Numbered from the stretch's first letter, positions 1 through 9,815 are shown. The stretch is 64,000 bases of DNA from G965218495 sp965262785 (GCA_965262785.1 OZ253559.1:744001-808000); one strand, 5' to 3'. Notes: generated from the sequence alone by a model not told the origin. Made by a program: numbers and translations.

Positions 1-254
1 GACTCATAAAAGTTACCCTGCATGGCTTGGCCGGTCCTATAGACGTAGGCGGGGTGTCCTACCCTGGCCAAGTCCCCATGACACCATTCAAGGACCTCTT
101 GTCCGATGAAGAGGTCGCGGCTGTCCTGACCTACGTACGAAACGCATTTGGTAACGAAGCCGAAGCGATCGTGCCGGAGGCAGTGGCCCGTATCCGCGAA
201 TCAACAGCTGGCAAACAGGGATTCTACACGGCCGATGAACTTGCCCAAGACTAG
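1..254 (+). CDS. C-terminal end of a c-type cytochrome domain protein (partial)
   Basis: The reading frame enters from the left edge (first full codon at base 3) and stops at 254. The visible ~83 residues are the end of a cytochrome c domain of the kind found at the C-terminus of large PVC-type heme-binding dehydrogenase-like proteins: a glycine-rich strand, then VPMTPFKDLLSDEE with the likely axial methionine, then the closing helix AAVLTYVRNAFGN. The CxxCH heme site lies outside the window. Such proteins are exported and pass electrons from a periplasmic oxidation; the substrate cannot be told from this tail. The last 57 bases of the gene lie in the left 163-bp repeat, so they are duplicated beyond the IS element at 2541-2597, but the gene itself is unbroken. 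Sure of the domain, not of the full protein. Confidence 0.75.
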   Translation, partial: LIKVTLHGLAGPIDVGGVSYPGQVPMTPFKDLLSDEEVAAVLTYVRNAFGNEAEAIVPEAVARIRESTAGKQGFYTADELAQD

Positions 255-360
255 TCTCCCTGCCCTCGGATATTGAGCAGCGCGGGGTGAATCCAGCACT
301 CCTGGTCACCGCTCGGCATCTTCCTGGTCACTACCGATTATGCGGGCTCTGGTGCCTTTC
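198..360 (+). repeat. 163-bp direct repeat, left copy
   Basis: Bases 198-360 are identical to 2541-2703. The match stops exactly where the IS element starts (361) on this side. It contains the last codons of the cytochrome gene and 106 bases of downstream sequence. Best read as a very long target-site duplication. Confidence 0.93.
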
Positions 361-680
361 CTGACTTCCGCGGTTTTGCCGAGGGAGGGGCGGTGCCGCC
401 AGTCAAGATGAGGCGCTAAAACGATCATTGGTCGCTTCAGCCTGAGGTGTCCAGACTACGTGTGGATTAGCCGAATTGGTGGCTACATTGTCCGACTTGG
501 GCCCCTTTTTGCGCTTTTTTAGGGCAAATCGATCCATTGTGGTACTCCCGGCGTGCGTTGAGACACCAAGGGCGGTAGTGTGCAGTGTTGGATGTGACCC
601 CCAAAACATGTGCCAGGGCATCACGCGGGCCGTGTCGATTTGGGCGATGCTGGTTTGTAGTGTTCAGTCCTATTTAGTAC

Positions 681-709
681 TTGACATTGTTAAGATGCTG
701 ATGTACCTT
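681..709 (+). promoter_or_regulatory. Possible transposase promoter
   Basis: TTGACA at 681-686, a 17-base spacer, then TACCTT at 704-709, 37 bases before the transposase start. It lies inside the IS, so it would travel with it. Sequence match only. Confidence 0.4.
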
Positions 710-746
710 AGGGCATAGCGATCCTCGCAGCCATCTCGCACTCAGC

Positions 747-2417
747 ATGTTCGTCCGTACCGTCCGACGCAAGACCACCCAGAACGTTAGCGTACAGATT
801 GTCGAATCAACCCGCGTACCCGGCAAGGGACCGCGGCAGCGGATCGTCAAGCATATGGGCTCTGCTCCGGAAGGGCCGCTGCTGGAGGCGCTGGTGCGGT
901 TGGCGCACCGGGCGAAGCTGCGGCTCCTGGAAGAGAGACAGCCCTCCTTGTTTCCTATAGAGTACTTGGCCGAACGCGTGCAAGGGGCCCGCCATGGCAG
1001 CCAGAGCGACCAGCCGCTTCCCATACCCGATGCACGCAAGCTGGCGGAGACCAAGCGTCTGACTATGGGCTTTCACGAGGTCTTCGGGGCGCTGTACGAT
1101 CGGCTGCACTTTCAGAAGGTCTTCGGGGCCCGCAAAAAGATGGCGGCGCGCCTGTTTCGCCAGGCCGTGCTGATGCGACTGGCCGCGCCGGGCTCCAGCA
1201 AGCGCGCGTGCTGTGACAAGCTTTCCAAGCACCATGGCGTGGAAGTGAACCCGGACAAGTTCTACCGCATGATGGACGCGGTCAATGACGACCGGATTGC
1301 ACGGCTGCAGTCGATCGTCTCGCATGAAGTGCGCGGACTCTTGCAAGAGCATGTGGACGTCCTCTTCTTCGACGTAACCACGCTTTTCTTCGCCAGCGAC
1401 AAGGCCGATGATCTTCGCAAGAAGGGATTCAGCAAAGACGGTAAGCCGCAGAAGGTGCAGGTCGTTCTGGCCTTGTTCCAGAGCGTGGAGGGGCTGCCGA
1501 TAGGATATGAGTTGTTTCCAGGTAGCACGACCGATGTGCGCACGCTCAAGCCGGCACTGAAGGCCCTGCGGGAGCGCTTTGAGATAGGCCGGGTGGTCTT
1601 GGTTGCGGACGCCGGGATGCTGAGCCAGGGCAACCTGGACCTGCTCGCCTCCCAGGGTTGGGACTGGGTGGTCGCGGCGCGCCTACGCAGCTTGCCACGC
1701 AGGATGGAGGCCGAGCTTTTTGAGTCCCATGACTGGGTCGCGGTCAGCGAAGATATCAGCGTAACAGAATTGCAATTAAAGGGCCAGCGTCTGGTGTTGC
1801 GCCACAGCAAGAAGCGGGCGGCCAAGGATGTCCATGAACGTGATAGAATCGTAGAGAAGCTCAAGCGTCGCCTAACGCAAGGCATTAAGGGAAGCGGCAA
1901 ACGAGGCCGCTTTCTCAAGGTGGACCGCGATGCCGTGGAGCTGAACCAGGATGCCATTGACCGGGACGCATGCTTTGACGGGCTCCACGGTGTTTGGACC
2001 AGCCTGGATCGCGAAAGCCATCCAGCACAACACATCTATGCGTACTACGGGGAGCTGTGGCGCATCGAAGAGGGCTTTCGCGTGCTCAAGCACACCATGG
2101 CGACGCGGCCCATCTATCACTGGACCCCCAGCCGCGTCAAGGCCCACATCGCGATTTGCTTCGTCGCTTTTGCCTTGCTGCGCCTGCTGCGCTACCAGCA
2201 CAACACCATGCATGCGGGCCAGGAGCCACTCAGCGAGGCTCGTATCCTGACAGAGCTGAGCGGCGCTCAAGTCTCCCTCATTACCGACACCAGCACGCTG
2301 AAGCAGTATCTGCTCGCCTCCCCCGCCACCGCAGCACAGCGGACGCTCTACAGCGTAGCCGGACTAAAGTACCCCAGCAGGACCCGCGAGCTGGCCACCC
2401 CCGACCAGCTCCCCTAA
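747..2417 (+). CDS. IS1634 family transposase
   Basis: A 556-residue DDE transposase of the IS4 superfamily, IS1634 type, expected to cut and join the ends of the surrounding element. The N-terminal ~80 residues (MFVRTVRRKTTQN, then VKHMGSAPEG) are typical of this family. The RNase H-like core shows the first Asp in LFFDVTTLFFAS (near residue 208), the second in LVADAGMLSQ (near 287), and the glutamate in the RIEEGFRVLK block (near 455), followed by TRPIYHWTPSRVKAH. Length is normal and there is no frameshift, so it looks active. The gene begins with ATG 37 bases after a candidate promoter and ends 123 bases before the right end of the element. Confidence 0.93.
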   Translation: MFVRTVRRKTTQNVSVQIVESTRVPGKGPRQRIVKHMGSAPEGPLLEALVRLAHRAKLRLLEERQPSLFPIEYLAERVQGARHGSQSDQPLPIPDARKLAETKRLTMGFHEVFGALYDRLHFQKVFGARKKMAARLFRQAVLMRLAAPGSSKRACCDKLSKHHGVEVNPDKFYRMMDAVNDDRIARLQSIVSHEVRGLLQEHVDVLFFDVTTLFFASDKADDLRKKGFSKDGKPQKVQVVLALFQSVEGLPIGYELFPGSTTDVRTLKPALKALRERFEIGRVVLVADAGMLSQGNLDLLASQGWDWVVAARLRSLPRRMEAELFESHDWVAVSEDISVTELQLKGQRLVLRHSKKRAAKDVHERDRIVEKLKRRLTQGIKGSGKRGRFLKVDRDAVELNQDAIDRDACFDGLHGVWTSLDRESHPAQHIYAYYGELWRIEEGFRVLKHTMATRPIYHWTPSRVKAHIAICFVAFALLRLLRYQHNTMHAGQEPLSEARILTELSGAQVSLITDTSTLKQYLLASPATAAQRTLYSVAGLKYPSRTRELATPDQLP

Positions 2418-2540
2418 GAAGTCCGGCTACGATCGAGAGGAGCCTCAAGGGTTCTCTCAAAATCGGCACGTGTAGTGTTCAGTATTGTATGTTGGTCAAG
2501 TATAACTCATACTATTTTGCACTTAAACCGCGGAAGTCAA

Positions 2541-2703
2541 GAATCAACAGCTGGCAAACAGGGATTCTACACGGCCGATGAACTTGCCCAAGACTAGTCT
2601 CCCTGCCCTCGGATATTGAGCAGCGCGGGGTGAATCCAGCACTCCTGGTCACCGCTCGGCATCTTCCTGGTCACTACCGATTATGCGGGCTCTGGTGCCT
2701 TTC
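2541..2703 (+). repeat. 163-bp direct repeat, right copy
   Basis: Perfect copy of 198-360, starting directly after the right end of the IS. It carries a duplicated, non-functional tail of the cytochrome gene (2541-2597). Sequence diverges again at 2704. Confidence 0.93.
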
Positions 2704-3862
2704 TTGCATAGGGCTACATTCTGCGCCGCCACACTTCCTCGTTTGCCGGGGTGGAAGCCGGAACAATAGCGCATTCGGCCTGCCTGGTCATGGACCCAAA
2801 CGCCTACCGCGGGGCGCGTCGTGCCGCTGGCGCGAGTCGAGCACTAGGACATCCATTGCTTCAGACGTGGTACGAAATCATTCTTGATTACACGCGTTTT
2901 GTCATTTCCTGGCATGGGTCTCATCTCAGACCCTGTATCCCATCACGGTGCTTGGGACAATAGTTCCAGGATCACCCAAGAGCACCACGCTGAGCAACTC
3001 CTGACGGAGAGTGCGGGCACTGTTAATTCTTGCTAGCACTTTGGAATAGCACAGCGTGATGACTGGACGTGCATGGATGCGGGAGCCGAAGGGCCCATAC
3101 CGCTATGTCCTGACACCGCAGGATCTGGAGCGATGCGCTGTGACTTGAGTAGCTATTGTAGCGCCGAGCAAGTATGCGCTAACGCCGCAACAAGGCTACC
3201 GAGCGCTGGTATTTAATTTTGACTGAGTCGCTTCCTCTCCGGGTTGAGTAAGCAGTGTAAGCTTCACTCCATGGCTACCATGGCGCCTAGAATTGGGCAG
3301 CACTTTTCAAGCGGAGCGAGCGCCCGTTTACAGGGCATGGAGTGCCGCAACATCATCGCAATAAATCTCCTGGCTCCTGCCGGAGGACTCACCCATGCCA
3401 AGCCAGCCCAATACGCATAGAATCGGTATACTACACACGCTTGCCTAAATGCGCCTGTGCACCATTGCGACTCAGTCCTTTCAGGAAGGCTCGAGAGAGC
3501 CCCTACTCGGCACGGCTGGCGTTGACATGGAGCGCGCCGGAGGTGGGCACAGCGCCCTCTAGAGCGAGCAAACTGCCGTGGCGTGCTGCATCGCCTGAGT
3601 GGCCCCTGGCTGCCGGCGGCCTTCCGCCCTGCTTCGCAATTGCTGGGTCGCTCGACTGGGCTGTGAGAAAGCACAATGGCTTACCAAAGCTGGCTGTCGC
3701 ATGGCCTGAGTCACGCAGTACGTACGCCGCAGCTTGACATGCAGTCGCCAGATGCTTAGGAAAAGGCAGTTGCAACAACGCGAATGTGCATGGCCGTCGG
3801 CACTTGGGACGGCGAAGCCACGCAAGAAGCAGTAACCCAAGAGATCACAACAGTAAGAGCAA
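2704..3862. other. 1.16-kb spacer without a recognisable gene
   Basis: Several open frames of 60-130 codons exist on both strands, but they overlap one another, are rich in Arg, Ser, Pro and Ala, and match no family I recognise. A 29-codon frame at 3060-3149 (MTGRAWMREPKGPYRYVLTP...) is too short to judge. The stretch may be decayed sequence. Nothing regulatory stands out beyond the space needed for the sulfatase promoter. Confidence 0.5.
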
Positions 3863-5611
3863 ATGTCGAAATCCGTGACACCAACAAATCTGACAAACTA
3901 CAGCCTTTTGGCGCTCGGCATCCTGGTTTGCGCAGGTTGCAACCGCTCTCCTGCGCCGCCACCCAACGTCATTCTCGTGATAACCGACGATCAGGGCTAT
4001 GGCGATATCGCAGCCCACGGCAACCCTGTGATTCAAACGCCATTCCTAGACCGGTTGCATAGCGAGAGCGTGCGCTTGGTAGACTTCCACGTCGATCCTA
4101 CGTGCTCGCCGACACGGAGCGCACTGCTGACCGGGCGCTACTCCACCCGCACGGGCGTATGGCACACGATTATGGGGCGTTCCCTGATGCGGCCTGAGGA
4201 AGTCACGATCGCCGAGGTCTTTCGCCAAGCCGGCTACGAGACAGGCATGGTCGGCAAGTGGCACCTGGGTGACAACTACCCGCTACGGCCTCAAGACCAA
4301 GGCTTTGATGAGGCCTTCTACCACCCCGCCGGTGGCGTAGGCCAGGGACCGGACTATTTTGGGAACGACTACTTTGACGACACTTATGTACGCAACGGTT
4401 CGCTGGAGCCAGTGACGGGCTACGTAACGGATGTGTGGTTCGATGACGCGCTGGCCTTCATAGACCGTCATCACGACCTGCCGTTCTTCTTGTATCTCTC
4501 TACGAATGCTCCACACGGACCGTATTTCGTGGAAGAGCGCTATGCGCAGCCCTACCGAGATCAAGGCGTGAGTGAAGTCATGGCCCGCTTCTATGGAATG
4601 ATCACCAACATCGACGACAATATGGGCCGCCTGGTTGGCCAACTGGACTCGCTCGGACTGGCAGATAACACCATCCTGATCTTCATGACGGACAACGGCT
4701 CCGCGGAGGGGTGGTCGAATTGGCGCAGCCAAGAGGGCACCTGGACCGGCTACAACGCTGGCATGCGTGCCGGTAAGGGCTCCGAATATGATGGGGGGCA
4801 CCGCGTGCCCTTCTTTGTGCGGTGGCCAGATGGCAACTTGAATGGTGGTCGCGATGTCGCCGGACTAACAGCCCACATCGATGTGCTGCCGAGCCTTGCA
4901 GCACTGGCAGGGCTGGAATCGCCTGCGGGGGTAGAGCTGGATGGCATGAGTCTCGCGCCCCAGCTGTACGGCGAACCCGTGCCTTCGCGCACCCTGGTCG
5001 TGCATTCGCAGCGCATCCCGTATCCCGAAAAGTGGCGAAAGTCCGCGGTGATGTCTGGTCCGTGGCGCCTGGTGAACCAGAACGAGCTGTATAACCTGGA
5101 CTCGGACCCTGCCCAAGCGGTTGATGTAGCGAACACCTATCCGGAACGGACAGATAGTATGCGGTCCGCGTATGACGATTGGTGGGATAGCCTCACTCCG
5201 TCCTTTGAAGGATTTGTCCGTATTGGCATCGGCGCTGATGAGGAAAACCCCACTCAGCTCAATCCACACGACTGGCACGTGGAGCATCAGCGCCTGTCCA
5301 TTTGGCATCACCGGCAGGTGGCCAGTGGCAGGATGGGCAACGAATTCTGGGCCATTGATGTGACGCAGCCAGGCACCTACACGTTTGAGCTGCGACGCTG
5401 GCCGGCGCACCTGGATTCTTCGCTTGAAGCCACCTCAGCGCGGCTCCGTATCGGAGAATCGGAATGGACGCAGGACGTGGCACCAGAGGCGACCCATGCC
5501 ATTTTCACCACGAGTCTTGAGCCGGGCCCTACCACACTGCAGGCGACACTCATCCTACCTGGCGGCGAAGAACGCGGTGCGTATTTTGTGTACGCTACAC
5601 GCGGCGACTGA
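3863..5611 (+). CDS. Lipoprotein sulfatase (arylsulfatase type, S1 family)
   Basis: A 582-residue sulfatase predicted to remove sulfate esters from a carbohydrate or aryl substrate outside the cytoplasm. The N-terminus is a lipoprotein signal (LALGILVCAGC, Cys near residue 26). The metal-binding start is PNVILVITDDQGYGD (near residue 34). The formylglycine site is CSPTR in DPTCSPTRSALLTGRYS; GMVGKWHLGD carries the catalytic Lys/His pair, and FMTDNGS gives the late Asp-Asn metal ligands. A C-terminal extension of ~150 residues (after about 430) rich in beta-strand patterns may be an accessory domain. It is convergent with the GH10 xylanase, only 5 bases apart. CxPxR activation needs a formylglycine-generating enzyme; a candidate lies at 57286-58224. 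Substrate unknown. Confidence 0.92.
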   Translation: MSKSVTPTNLTNYSLLALGILVCAGCNRSPAPPPNVILVITDDQGYGDIAAHGNPVIQTPFLDRLHSESVRLVDFHVDPTCSPTRSALLTGRYSTRTGVWHTIMGRSLMRPEEVTIAEVFRQAGYETGMVGKWHLGDNYPLRPQDQGFDEAFYHPAGGVGQGPDYFGNDYFDDTYVRNGSLEPVTGYVTDVWFDDALAFIDRHHDLPFFLYLSTNAPHGPYFVEERYAQPYRDQGVSEVMARFYGMITNIDDNMGRLVGQLDSLGLADNTILIFMTDNGSAEGWSNWRSQEGTWTGYNAGMRAGKGSEYDGGHRVPFFVRWPDGNLNGGRDVAGLTAHIDVLPSLAALAGLESPAGVELDGMSLAPQLYGEPVPSRTLVVHSQRIPYPEKWRKSAVMSGPWRLVNQNELYNLDSDPAQAVDVANTYPERTDSMRSAYDDWWDSLTPSFEGFVRIGIGADEENPTQLNPHDWHVEHQRLSIWHHRQVASGRMGNEFWAIDVTQPGTYTFELRRWPAHLDSSLEATSARLRIGESEWTQDVAPEATHAIFTTSLEPGPTTLQATLILPGGEERGAYFVYATRGD

Positions 5612-5616
5612 GAATT

Positions 5617-6684
5617 TCAGTCACCGGTCAGCGCCTCCAGAAAGCCCTCGTAGGCGGGCTTGGCCTCAAAGTCGGCGTCAAAGAGGAGTGGCCACTCGGG
5701 GTTGCCCCAGAATTCTATTAGCCAGCTCTCGGGGTCGCGCAGCCCCCACATAGTGATGGCGAAGCGCTTGTCGTCAGGCAGTGCCATAAAGGCCGACACG
5801 ATTTCATTGACACGATCCTTCTGGGCCTGACTCCGCGCGGGCGTTAGCGTGGCAAGCGCGCCGTCGGGGTTCACGCGTACATCCAGCTCCGACAGGTGCA
5901 CCTTCAGGCCGCGGCTGACAATGGCATCCATCATCGCGGTGACCGCACTGATGGGCGGAAAAGTGTAGGTCACGTGTACTTGTAGGCCCACCCCATCCAG
6001 TGGAATACCACGGCTCTGGAAGTCATCAACCATGCTTAGTATCGCAGCACGTTTGTTGGCATCGTATGGTGCCCCGTAGTCGTTATAGAATAGTAGCACG
6101 TCCGGATCGGCATCGCGCGCATATTGGAACGTGCGCGCCATGTAGTCATCGCCCATCCTTCGCCGAAATACCGAATTGCGCAGGTCGCCCGTGTTGTTGT
6201 CGAACGCTTCATTGACTACGTCCCAACTCACGACATCATCCTTGTAGCGATCAACCACGGTTGTGATGTATTCCTTAACAGCATCCTCAAATTCCTGATC
6301 GCTGCCAGAGAAGTTCTCCAGCCATGCCGGAACGGTTTCGTGCCAGACTAGCGCATGGCCGTGGACCTGCATGTCCTGCGTCTTCGCGTACGAGACGAGG
6401 TCGTCTACCGCCTGCCAGTTGTAGATGCCTCTGCCGCCAGAGAGTGGGTTCATCTTCATTTCGTACTCGGCGGTGATGCTGCTGAAGGTGCGCGACACCA
6501 CCCGTGTATGCTGCGCAGATCCAAGGTGACCTGACCGAAAGGCTACACCTACAGGAAACGGTGCCACATCTCTAAGCGCCTCAAGCTCTTCTGGGGGCAT
6601 GGGCTCCGTCGGCGCCGCCTGGCCGCAGCTGATGGCAAGAAGACACAGGACGAGCACTTCACTTGTATAAACTCGTAGCGTCAT
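5617..6684 (-). CDS. GH10 endo-1,4-beta-xylanase, lipoprotein
   Basis: A glycosyl hydrolase family 10 enzyme expected to cleave beta-1,4-xylan by a retaining mechanism. From ATG at 6684 it is 355 residues, the usual size for a single GH10 barrel. The N-terminus MTLRVYTSEVLVLCLLAISC is a lipoprotein signal with Cys in the lipobox, hence surface or periplasmic anchoring; this is why the inner start is preferred to the one at 6699. The barrel shows EMKMNP (substrate site), HGHALVWHETVP, the acid/base Glu in WDVVNEAFD, FYNDYG, and the nucleophile Glu in VHLSELDVR, then ITMWGLRDPESW at the end. It is tail-to-tail with a sulfatase, which suggests, but does not prove, use of sulfated xylan. Confidence 0.93.
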   Translation of the reverse strand: MTLRVYTSEVLVLCLLAISCGQAAPTEPMPPEELEALRDVAPFPVGVAFRSGHLGSAQHTRVVSRTFSSITAEYEMKMNPLSGGRGIYNWQAVDDLVSYAKTQDMQVHGHALVWHETVPAWLENFSGSDQEFEDAVKEYITTVVDRYKDDVVSWDVVNEAFDNNTGDLRNSVFRRRMGDDYMARTFQYARDADPDVLLFYNDYGAPYDANKRAAILSMVDDFQSRGIPLDGVGLQVHVTYTFPPISAVTAMMDAIVSRGLKVHLSELDVRVNPDGALATLTPARSQAQKDRVNEIVSAFMALPDDKRFAITMWGLRDPESWLIEFWGNPEWPLLFDADFEAKPAYEGFLEALTGD

Positions 6685-6949
6685 CTCCAGTGCAGGCAAG
6701 GAATCTGGCCCAAAGATAAGAAATCCAGGTTGCGCCCATGCCTGACTTCTATCCTTCCATGTGCCGATCGAGCCCGAAAACGCAGCATAGGCCGAGCCAA
6801 GCGCCTGTCAAGCATTCTGGGACATCTGGCGGTATGGACCAGTTGATTGCCAATCCCGCGCTCCTGCCGGCGAATGTCAGGTTCTGCGCCAGCCAATTTC
6901 CGTTCACAACAGCTCGCACCGCCCGACCGATAACCCGCGGCGATCCGTT

Positions 6950-8116
6950 TCAATTGACCCCCGCTTTAGGCTTATATATGGCAACCTGTGGGAATGGTCG
7001 ATTAGTAGCCATGAACACATAGCTTGAGTCGATAGCCATCATGTCTAGGTTGTCCCCCAAGTACCTCCCGCGTCCAGTCTGGACATCTCCCAAGTACGAT
7101 CCCATTCCAGTCTGGGCATCTATCTTGAACAGTGGTCCGCGCCCTTGACCGCTCACAGGCTGCCCACCGTCAAATGTCATGTAATGCACGTAGAAGTCTC
7201 CCGCTGGATCGGTTGTGATCGACAGGATCATGCTCTGGCCAGCTGCTGGAAAGTCAAGGCTCCAACCGCCTTTCTCATATTCTCTGAAGTGAACCGGATC
7301 AAAGTCGTCGAATTTTACCTGCCAGGCCATCTCACCATTCTCCCTGTAGCCGGTCAGGACCGGTGAATTGACCCGGTTCAGAGCGACGATTCCATGCGGT
7401 TCGCTGCAGGCCATCAGGCCCATTCCAGACAAAATGAGCCGAATGTTTTCGGTCGGAGACTTGTAGTGCTCCAAGAACGAGGCCACGAGCTCGCCGTCAT
7501 ACGTAAACTTGTGCAGCACACCCTCGAGCTCCCGATTGTTGCCATAGACCCAGTAGTGCCCATTCATTGCGCAACCATTGTCGGTGATCAGGTCTGTATG
7601 GAACCCTGCTTTTGATTTTGGCGTGAAGGTAGAAGAATCACGACGGTCAAAGGCCGCTACAAATGATCCCGTTAACACGAACACCGACTCTCCTTGGTCA
7701 GCGACAGAAATCCTCTTTGGCTTGCGTCGGAATTCCCCTGGACCCGCTCCGGACCTGCCAAACGTCGTGAGCAGAGCCCCATCATAGTCGAATACACGCA
7801 CCTCGCGGTTTTCCGAGTCCAATACAAGCACGGTTCCGTCGCCCGGGAGCGCCAGGCTAACGACTTCGCCAAACATTTCATGGTACTCGCCATCCGCCAC
7901 GCCGATGGCAATCTTCTCGTAGCCTGCTTCGTCCATGAAGGTGGACATGGGGTCCGCACGCAAGAGGAAGCGCGGGTCGGTCACCTCTGGAATGTTCTCT
8001 GCCGTCGGATGCAGCTCAACGAGCTTAAGGCGCTGCGTTCCACTCGCCTCATCCACGACGAGAATGAACGGCAACAGCCCCGCTAAGAGCCACAGGGGTC
8101 GGAGTGTTGCTCTCAT
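6950..8116 (-). CDS. Secreted 6-bladed beta-propeller protein, array copy A
   Basis: A 388-residue exported protein, first of five tandem paralogues. A hydrophobic signal peptide (LWLLAGLLPFILVV, no lipobox Cys) is followed by a motif shared by all copies, VELHPTAENIPEVTDPRF (residues ~33-50). The propeller part carries NHL-like strands: LALPGDGTVLVLDSENREVR and the turn GRSGAGPGEFRRKP. Later shared blocks are MNGHYWVYG, LHKFTYDGE, ACSEPHGIVALNR, GPLFKIDAQTG and RPFPQVAIYKP. It carries an extra short repeat near the C-terminus (two DVQTGRGRYLGD-like segments) that the others lack. The family resembles the DUF5128-type propellers; no enzymatic residues are obvious, and the ligand is unknown. 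Confidence 0.82.
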   Translation of the reverse strand: MRATLRPLWLLAGLLPFILVVDEASGTQRLKLVELHPTAENIPEVTDPRFLLRADPMSTFMDEAGYEKIAIGVADGEYHEMFGEVVSLALPGDGTVLVLDSENREVRVFDYDGALLTTFGRSGAGPGEFRRKPKRISVADQGESVFVLTGSFVAAFDRRDSSTFTPKSKAGFHTDLITDNGCAMNGHYWVYGNNRELEGVLHKFTYDGELVASFLEHYKSPTENIRLILSGMGLMACSEPHGIVALNRVNSPVLTGYRENGEMAWQVKFDDFDPVHFREYEKGGWSLDFPAAGQSMILSITTDPAGDFYVHYMTFDGGQPVSGQGRGPLFKIDAQTGMGSYLGDVQTGRGRYLGDNLDMMAIDSSYVFMATNRPFPQVAIYKPKAGVN

Positions 8117-8419
8117 GTGCGTTTGTCAGTTGTGGTTCGGATTCGCTTCCTCTTGTAGAGCTCGCCAGCAACCAGGAACAGGATTACCGCTGCAGATTGT
8201 TGTGGATTCCGGCATACATGAACGCAGCAAGGCGACGCACGCCACTGTGGCCCGAGGCAACAAACCGCTTGGTGCGGCTGCCAAGAGCCAGTTGCCTAGC
8301 AATCCTGCCGCCATTGACTGCAGTGCCACCCATTGCTGTTGCGGCACATGGCTGTACACCTTGCCCCGGCACATGACTGCGCCGCACAGTCGCATGCCGA
8401 CGGTTCGGAAACAACCGAT

Positions 8420-9550
8420 TCAGTTGGCCCTCGCTCTTGGCTTGTGTATGACTACCTGCGGGAACGGATCGTTGGTAACCGTGAACACATAGCCGGAATC
8501 AATTCCACGCACTCCGCGCGCGATTCCCAAGTACGTCCCCTTACCCGTCCGGGCATCGATCTTGAACAAGGGCCCGTAGTCTGGACGGCGTTCGAGTCCA
8601 GGATCTTCAAGTGTAACGTAGTGCACATAGAAGTCTCCTGCCGGATCGGTAAAGATGGACCTAAGGTGGCTCTGGCCCGGAGCTTCGGGCGCCCTTCGAA
8701 AGGCGGGTTCGTCAGTTTCTGCGGTTTTGATCGGATCAAAGTCGGCAAATTTCACTTGCCAAGCCATCTCGCCATTCGCCTTGTAGCCGGATACCACGGG
8801 CGTATTGGCCCGATTCAGGGCTACAATGCCATGCGCTTCACTGCAGGCCATGACCCCCACTCGCGACAAAACGAACGTAGTGAGTCTGCGTGGTGACTTG
8901 TAGTTCTCCAGAAACGAGGCCACGCGCTCACCGTCAAACGTGAATTTGTGCAGCACACTCTCGGATCCAAAATTGGACCCGTAGACCCAGTAGTGTCCAC
9001 CCATTGCACAACCATTGTGACTGTGCAAGTCCGTTTGGAAGTTAACTCTTGGTATCAACGTAGAATCATCTTGGCGGCCAAAGACCTCAACGGATTTCCC
9101 AGAGGCTTCTAGCACGAAGACCGCCATTCCCTGCTCAGCGACGGACACTCTGGATGGACGGTCTCGGAATTCCCCCGGACCCTCTCCAGACCCGCCAAAT
9201 GTGGTAAGCAGCACTCCGCCATGATCGAACACACGGACCTCGCGGTTCTCGGAGTCCAAAACAGCCACGGTTCCATCGCCTGGAAGCGCAAGACCCGCGA
9301 CGTAGCCAAACATTTCGTGGAACTCCCCTTCTGCCACGCCGATGGTAATTTTCTCGTAGCTTGCCTCGTCCATGAAAGCGGACTTGGGACCCTCGTGCAA
9401 GATGAAGCGCGGATCGGTCACCTCCGGGATATTCTCCGGCGTCGGATGCAGATCCACGGTCCTACGCTGCTTTCCATGCGCGGTAGCCACGGTATGCGAG
9501 GACAGCGCTACGCCCTCTAGGGCCAAGGCAACTGGAAAGGCACTCTTCAT
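8420..9550 (-). CDS. Secreted 6-bladed beta-propeller protein, array copy B
   Basis: Second array copy, 376 residues from ATG at 9550. That start gives a proper signal peptide (MKSAFPVALALEGVALSS) and sits 26 bases from a leader motif shared with copies D and E; the longer frame to 9592 adds a polar stretch and is not preferred. It has the common post-signal motif VDLHPTPENIPEVTDPRF, the GGSGEGPGEF turn, MGGHYWVYG, LHKFTFDGE, ACSEAHGIVALNR, GEMAWQVKFADFDP and DPFPQVVIHKP. Divergence from its neighbours is mostly in residues ~240-300. No lipobox, so probably periplasmic or secreted. Function unknown; fold assignment is by repeat pattern. Confidence 0.82.
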   Translation of the reverse strand: MKSAFPVALALEGVALSSHTVATAHGKQRRTVDLHPTPENIPEVTDPRFILHEGPKSAFMDEASYEKITIGVAEGEFHEMFGYVAGLALPGDGTVAVLDSENREVRVFDHGGVLLTTFGGSGEGPGEFRDRPSRVSVAEQGMAVFVLEASGKSVEVFGRQDDSTLIPRVNFQTDLHSHNGCAMGGHYWVYGSNFGSESVLHKFTFDGERVASFLENYKSPRRLTTFVLSRVGVMACSEAHGIVALNRANTPVVSGYKANGEMAWQVKFADFDPIKTAETDEPAFRRAPEAPGQSHLRSIFTDPAGDFYVHYVTLEDPGLERRPDYGPLFKIDARTGKGTYLGIARGVRGIDSGYVFTVTNDPFPQVVIHKPRARAN

Positions 9551-9575
9551 AAGACTACGGGGGCAGCCTGACCAA

Positions 9576-9596
9576 GCTCGGCCCGACGCCACGAGG
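9576..9596 (-). promoter_or_regulatory. Shared leader motif upstream of propeller copy B
   Basis: On the minus strand CGTGGCGTCGGGCCGAGC, about 26 bases before the start codon. Copies D and E have closely related sequence at the same distance. Could be a 5'-UTR element or a residue of duplication. Confidence 0.35.
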
Positions 9597-9815
9597 ATTG
9601 CATATAGCCAGCCTCACGCACTGGGAAAACGTGCGCAGGCGTGACTTGTTGCCAGCGTGCGCGGATATGCTACTTGCTCTCCGTAGAACCTGCGCTTTGC
9701 AGGACTGCGCACTGTCCCCGGTACTGCAAGTGGCACAGGAACTCACTTCGGCCCCCGGGACGCGGCCACGGCTGGTCAACTAAACCGACGATGCGTGGTC
9801 CGGCGTTGGCTTGTA

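Larger units (their letters stand above)
361..2540 (+). mobile_element. IS1634-family insertion sequence, complete
   Basis: A 2180-bp element bounded by a 15-bp perfect terminal inverted repeat: TGACTTCCGCGGTTT at 362-376 and its reverse complement at 2525-2539. It lies exactly between the two 163-bp direct repeats. It holds one transposase gene and a ~385-base left non-coding part. A short direct repeat GTAGTGTTCAGT occurs near 657 and again near 2472 inside the two ends. The IS1634 family is known from Mycoplasma mycoides for making unusually long, variable target duplications, which fits what is seen here. Confidence 0.88.

Noticed and set aside
1262..2035. 257-codon minus-strand frame inside the IS1634-type element
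   Set aside because: Shadow of the transposase gene; Ser/Arg-rich with no motif.
3342..3737. 131-codon frame in the 2704-3862 spacer
   Set aside because: Overlaps three other frames on both strands, no ribosome site, no family likeness, biased composition.
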